From assembly GCA_947631655.1 (NCBI GenBank), contig CANRME010000073.1, forward strand, positions 1-6,094: a stretch of 6,094 nucleotides of DNA, written 5' to 3'. This document shows positions 5,324 through 6,094 of this stretch, piece after piece. The notes beneath the pieces were generated by a model. That model did no database searches. It was given only the letters and a program-made list of their open reading frames with translations, and was not told the origin of the DNA. The position numbers were made by a program, and so were the translations under genes. The stretch comes from an uncultured Bacilli bacterium. Lineage in GTDB: Bacteria; Bacillota_I; Bacilli_A; RF39; UBA660. Position 1 is the first letter of the stretch; each line of letters begins with the position of its first letter.

Positions 5324-5620
5324 ATGATAAAGGTTAGTTATAATGCTTCTTCTGTAACTGTTAAAGGACATGCTTATTATGCTGATATGGGAAAAGATAT
5401 AGTTTGTGCTAGTGCATCTAGCATTGTGATAACCAGTCTTAATGCCATATTAAGTATAGATAATAAGGCCTTAGATGTTACTGAAGAAAAAGGATATATT
5501 AAAGCTACTTTAAAAAGTAAAGATGAAAATATCTTAAAAGTATTTAATAATATGATTAATATGTTAAAAGAATTAAGTAGTAATTATCCTAAAAATATTA
5601 CAGTTAGAAATGAGGAATAA
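5324..5620 (+). CDS. prp: Ribosomal-processing cysteine protease Prp (YsxB family)
   Basis: Prp removes the N-terminal extension of ribosomal protein L27, a step needed for working ribosomes in Firmicutes that carry the extension. The protein has 98 residues, slightly short for the family. It shows VKGHAYYADMGKDIVCASAS, giving the catalytic pair His16 and Cys28 at the 12-residue spacing of the family (His22/Cys34 in S. aureus), followed by helix IVITSLNAI. The C-terminal half has the amphipathic helix NMINMLKELSSNYP. It lies between rplU and rpmA, its standard place, with 2-base gaps on both sides, and its substrate is encoded directly downstream. No separate promoter is visible. Confidence 0.95.
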   Translation: MIKVSYNASSVTVKGHAYYADMGKDIVCASASSIVITSLNAILSIDNKALDVTEEKGYIKATLKSKDENILKVFNNMINMLKELSSNYPKNITVRNEE

Positions 5621-5622
5621 AA

Positions 5623-5910
5623 GTGAAATTTTTACGTTTAGATATTCAATTATTTGCTCACGTTAAAGCTCAAGGTTCTACGCAAAATGGCCGTGATAGT
5701 GCTGGTCGTAGATTAGGAGCTAAAGCTAGTGATGGCGAAACTGTTAGTGCAGGAAGTATTTTATATCGTCAAAGAGGAACTAAAATGTATCCTGGTACTA
5801 ATGTCGGAATGGGGAAAGACCATACTTTATTTGCTAAAATTAGTGGTGTAGTAAAATTTGAAAGATTAGGAAGAGATAAGAAAAAAGTTAGTGTTTACGG
5901 AGTTAAGTAA
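5623..5910 (+). CDS. rpmA: 50S ribosomal protein L27 with Prp-cleaved N-terminal extension
   Basis: The protein has 95 residues and starts at GTG 5623, with GAGG at 5612-5615 spaced 7 bases. The opening MKFLRLDIQLF followed by AHVKAQGSTQNGRDSAGRR is the Firmicute form: an extension ending in a QxF-type site that Prp cuts, probably after Phe11, to leave Ala-His at the new N-terminus, which reaches toward the peptidyl-transferase centre. The S. aureus site is LNLQFF followed by ASKKG, so LDIQLF is a variant. The body has the family pattern RLGAKASDG, GSILYRQRGTKMYPGTNVGMGKDHTLFA and a basic end. Both the protease (prp) and the extension are present, so the pair is consistent. The 3' end of the gene, including its stop codon, forms the left arm and inner part of the terminator. 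Confidence 0.97.
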   Translation: MKFLRLDIQLFAHVKAQGSTQNGRDSAGRRLGAKASDGETVSAGSILYRQRGTKMYPGTNVGMGKDHTLFAKISGVVKFERLGRDKKKVSVYGVK

Positions 5911-5924
5911 ATACTAACTTTTTT
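5881..5924 (+). terminator. Long intrinsic terminator overlapping the end of rpmA
   Basis: AAAAAAGTTAGTGTTTAC (5881-5898) pairs with GTAAATACTAACTTTTTT (5907-5924): 18 pairs with a single G-U wobble, around an 8-base loop. The last ten codons of rpmA, stop included, lie inside the hairpin. The T-run 5919-5924 forms the base of the stem. The A/T symmetry means it could act in both directions. Confidence 0.88.
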
Positions 5925-5945
5925 AATGCTTTTAAAGAAAAAGAA

Positions 5946-5954
5946 TGATATAAT
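5946..5954 (+). promoter_or_regulatory. Extended -10 promoter for the last gene
   Basis: TGATATAAT is a perfect extended -10 element, the same nine bases as at 4911-4919. No good -35 is visible at 16-18 bases upstream. It sits just after the rpmA terminator and 22 bases before the start codon, so the last gene probably has its own short transcript leader. Confidence 0.65.
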
Positions 5955-5976
5955 AATTTATAGGGAGGTTATAATT

Positions 5977-6094
5977 ATGGGGTCATTTCAAAAAAGATTA
6001 TTAAATAGAGTAGCAGGAGATAGTACTCTTAAAAGTTATCCCGAAAAAGAATTATTAGGTTCTGGAGTAACACTTAAAGAAGAATGGTTAAAAT
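5977..6094 (+). CDS. Unrecognised protein, N-terminal 39 residues (3' truncated)
   Basis: ATG 5977 follows a strong Shine-Dalgarno sequence, AGGGAGG (5962-5968), at a spacing of 8 bases, and the frame stays open to the end of the window. It begins MGSFQKRLLNRVAGDSTLKS and continues with YPEKELLGSGVTLKEEWLK. The start is mildly basic, then charged, without a signal peptide or membrane segment. I do not recognise the family. It is not obgE (which begins with an MFVD-type strand) nor spo0B, the genes often found after rpmA in Bacilli. It has its own promoter and lies after a strong terminator, so it need not be related to the ribosomal operon. Confidence 0.75.
   Translation, partial: MGSFQKRLLNRVAGDSTLKSYPEKELLGSGVTLKEEWLK

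Noticed and set aside
1..6094. Alternative genetic code (TGA as Trp) as in Mollicutes
   Set aside because: TGA ends the SPOR, MreD and SpoIVFB genes at family-appropriate places, and Trp is TGG throughout.

Overview
The window is AT-rich (roughly 30% G+C by eye), densely packed, and coded almost entirely on the plus strand. Start regions carry clear Shine-Dalgarno sequences, genes overlap by a few bases, and the standard code applies: TGA ends several genes and Trp is TGG. Gene content and order point to a low-G+C Firmicute of the class Bacilli. A gut-type, Erysipelotrichia/RF39-like lineage is my inference from the protein style, not a proven assignment.

Region 1 (1-1294) is the 3' part of a large surface-type protein gene with a C-terminal formylglycine-generating-enzyme-like (C-type lectin fold) domain. 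A run of 13 G at 709-721 breaks the reading frame: the visible frame stops at 780, while the family's C-terminal half continues in another frame to 1240. Removing one G (12 G) restores one continuous protein, so this looks like a phase-variable gene caught OFF. Its last ~43 codons differ in base composition and codon use from the rest. A clear intrinsic terminator (1257-1294) isolates it from what follows.

Region 2 (about 1395-4913) is one tight operon: SPOR-domain membrane protein (SpoIIB position), radC, mreC, mreD-like, spoIVFA-like, spoIVFB-like. It is a condensed form of the Bacillus order spoIIB-comC-maf-radC-mreB-mreC-mreD-minC-minD-spoIVFA-spoIVFB-rplU, with comC, maf, mreB, minC and minD missing. 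Its products concern cell-wall shape (MreC/MreD), septal or sporulation peptidoglycan (SPOR) and intramembrane proteolysis (SpoIVFB with its SpoIVFA-like partner).

Region 3 (4891-5924) is the rplU-prp-rpmA operon. It has a perfect-consensus sigma-A promoter overlapping the end of spoIVFB, a structured L21-type leader, ribosomal protein L21, the protease Prp, and L27 with an N-terminal extension for Prp to remove. A long hairpin that includes the end of rpmA terminates it.

Region 4 (5946-6094) is an extended -10 promoter, a strong Shine-Dalgarno sequence and the first 39 codons of a gene I do not recognise. It is not obgE, which often lies here in Bacilli. I see no CRISPR array, tRNA, rRNA, transposase or reverse transcriptase. 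The most promising signals for something new are the G13 tract and the compositionally distinct 3' end of the same gene.
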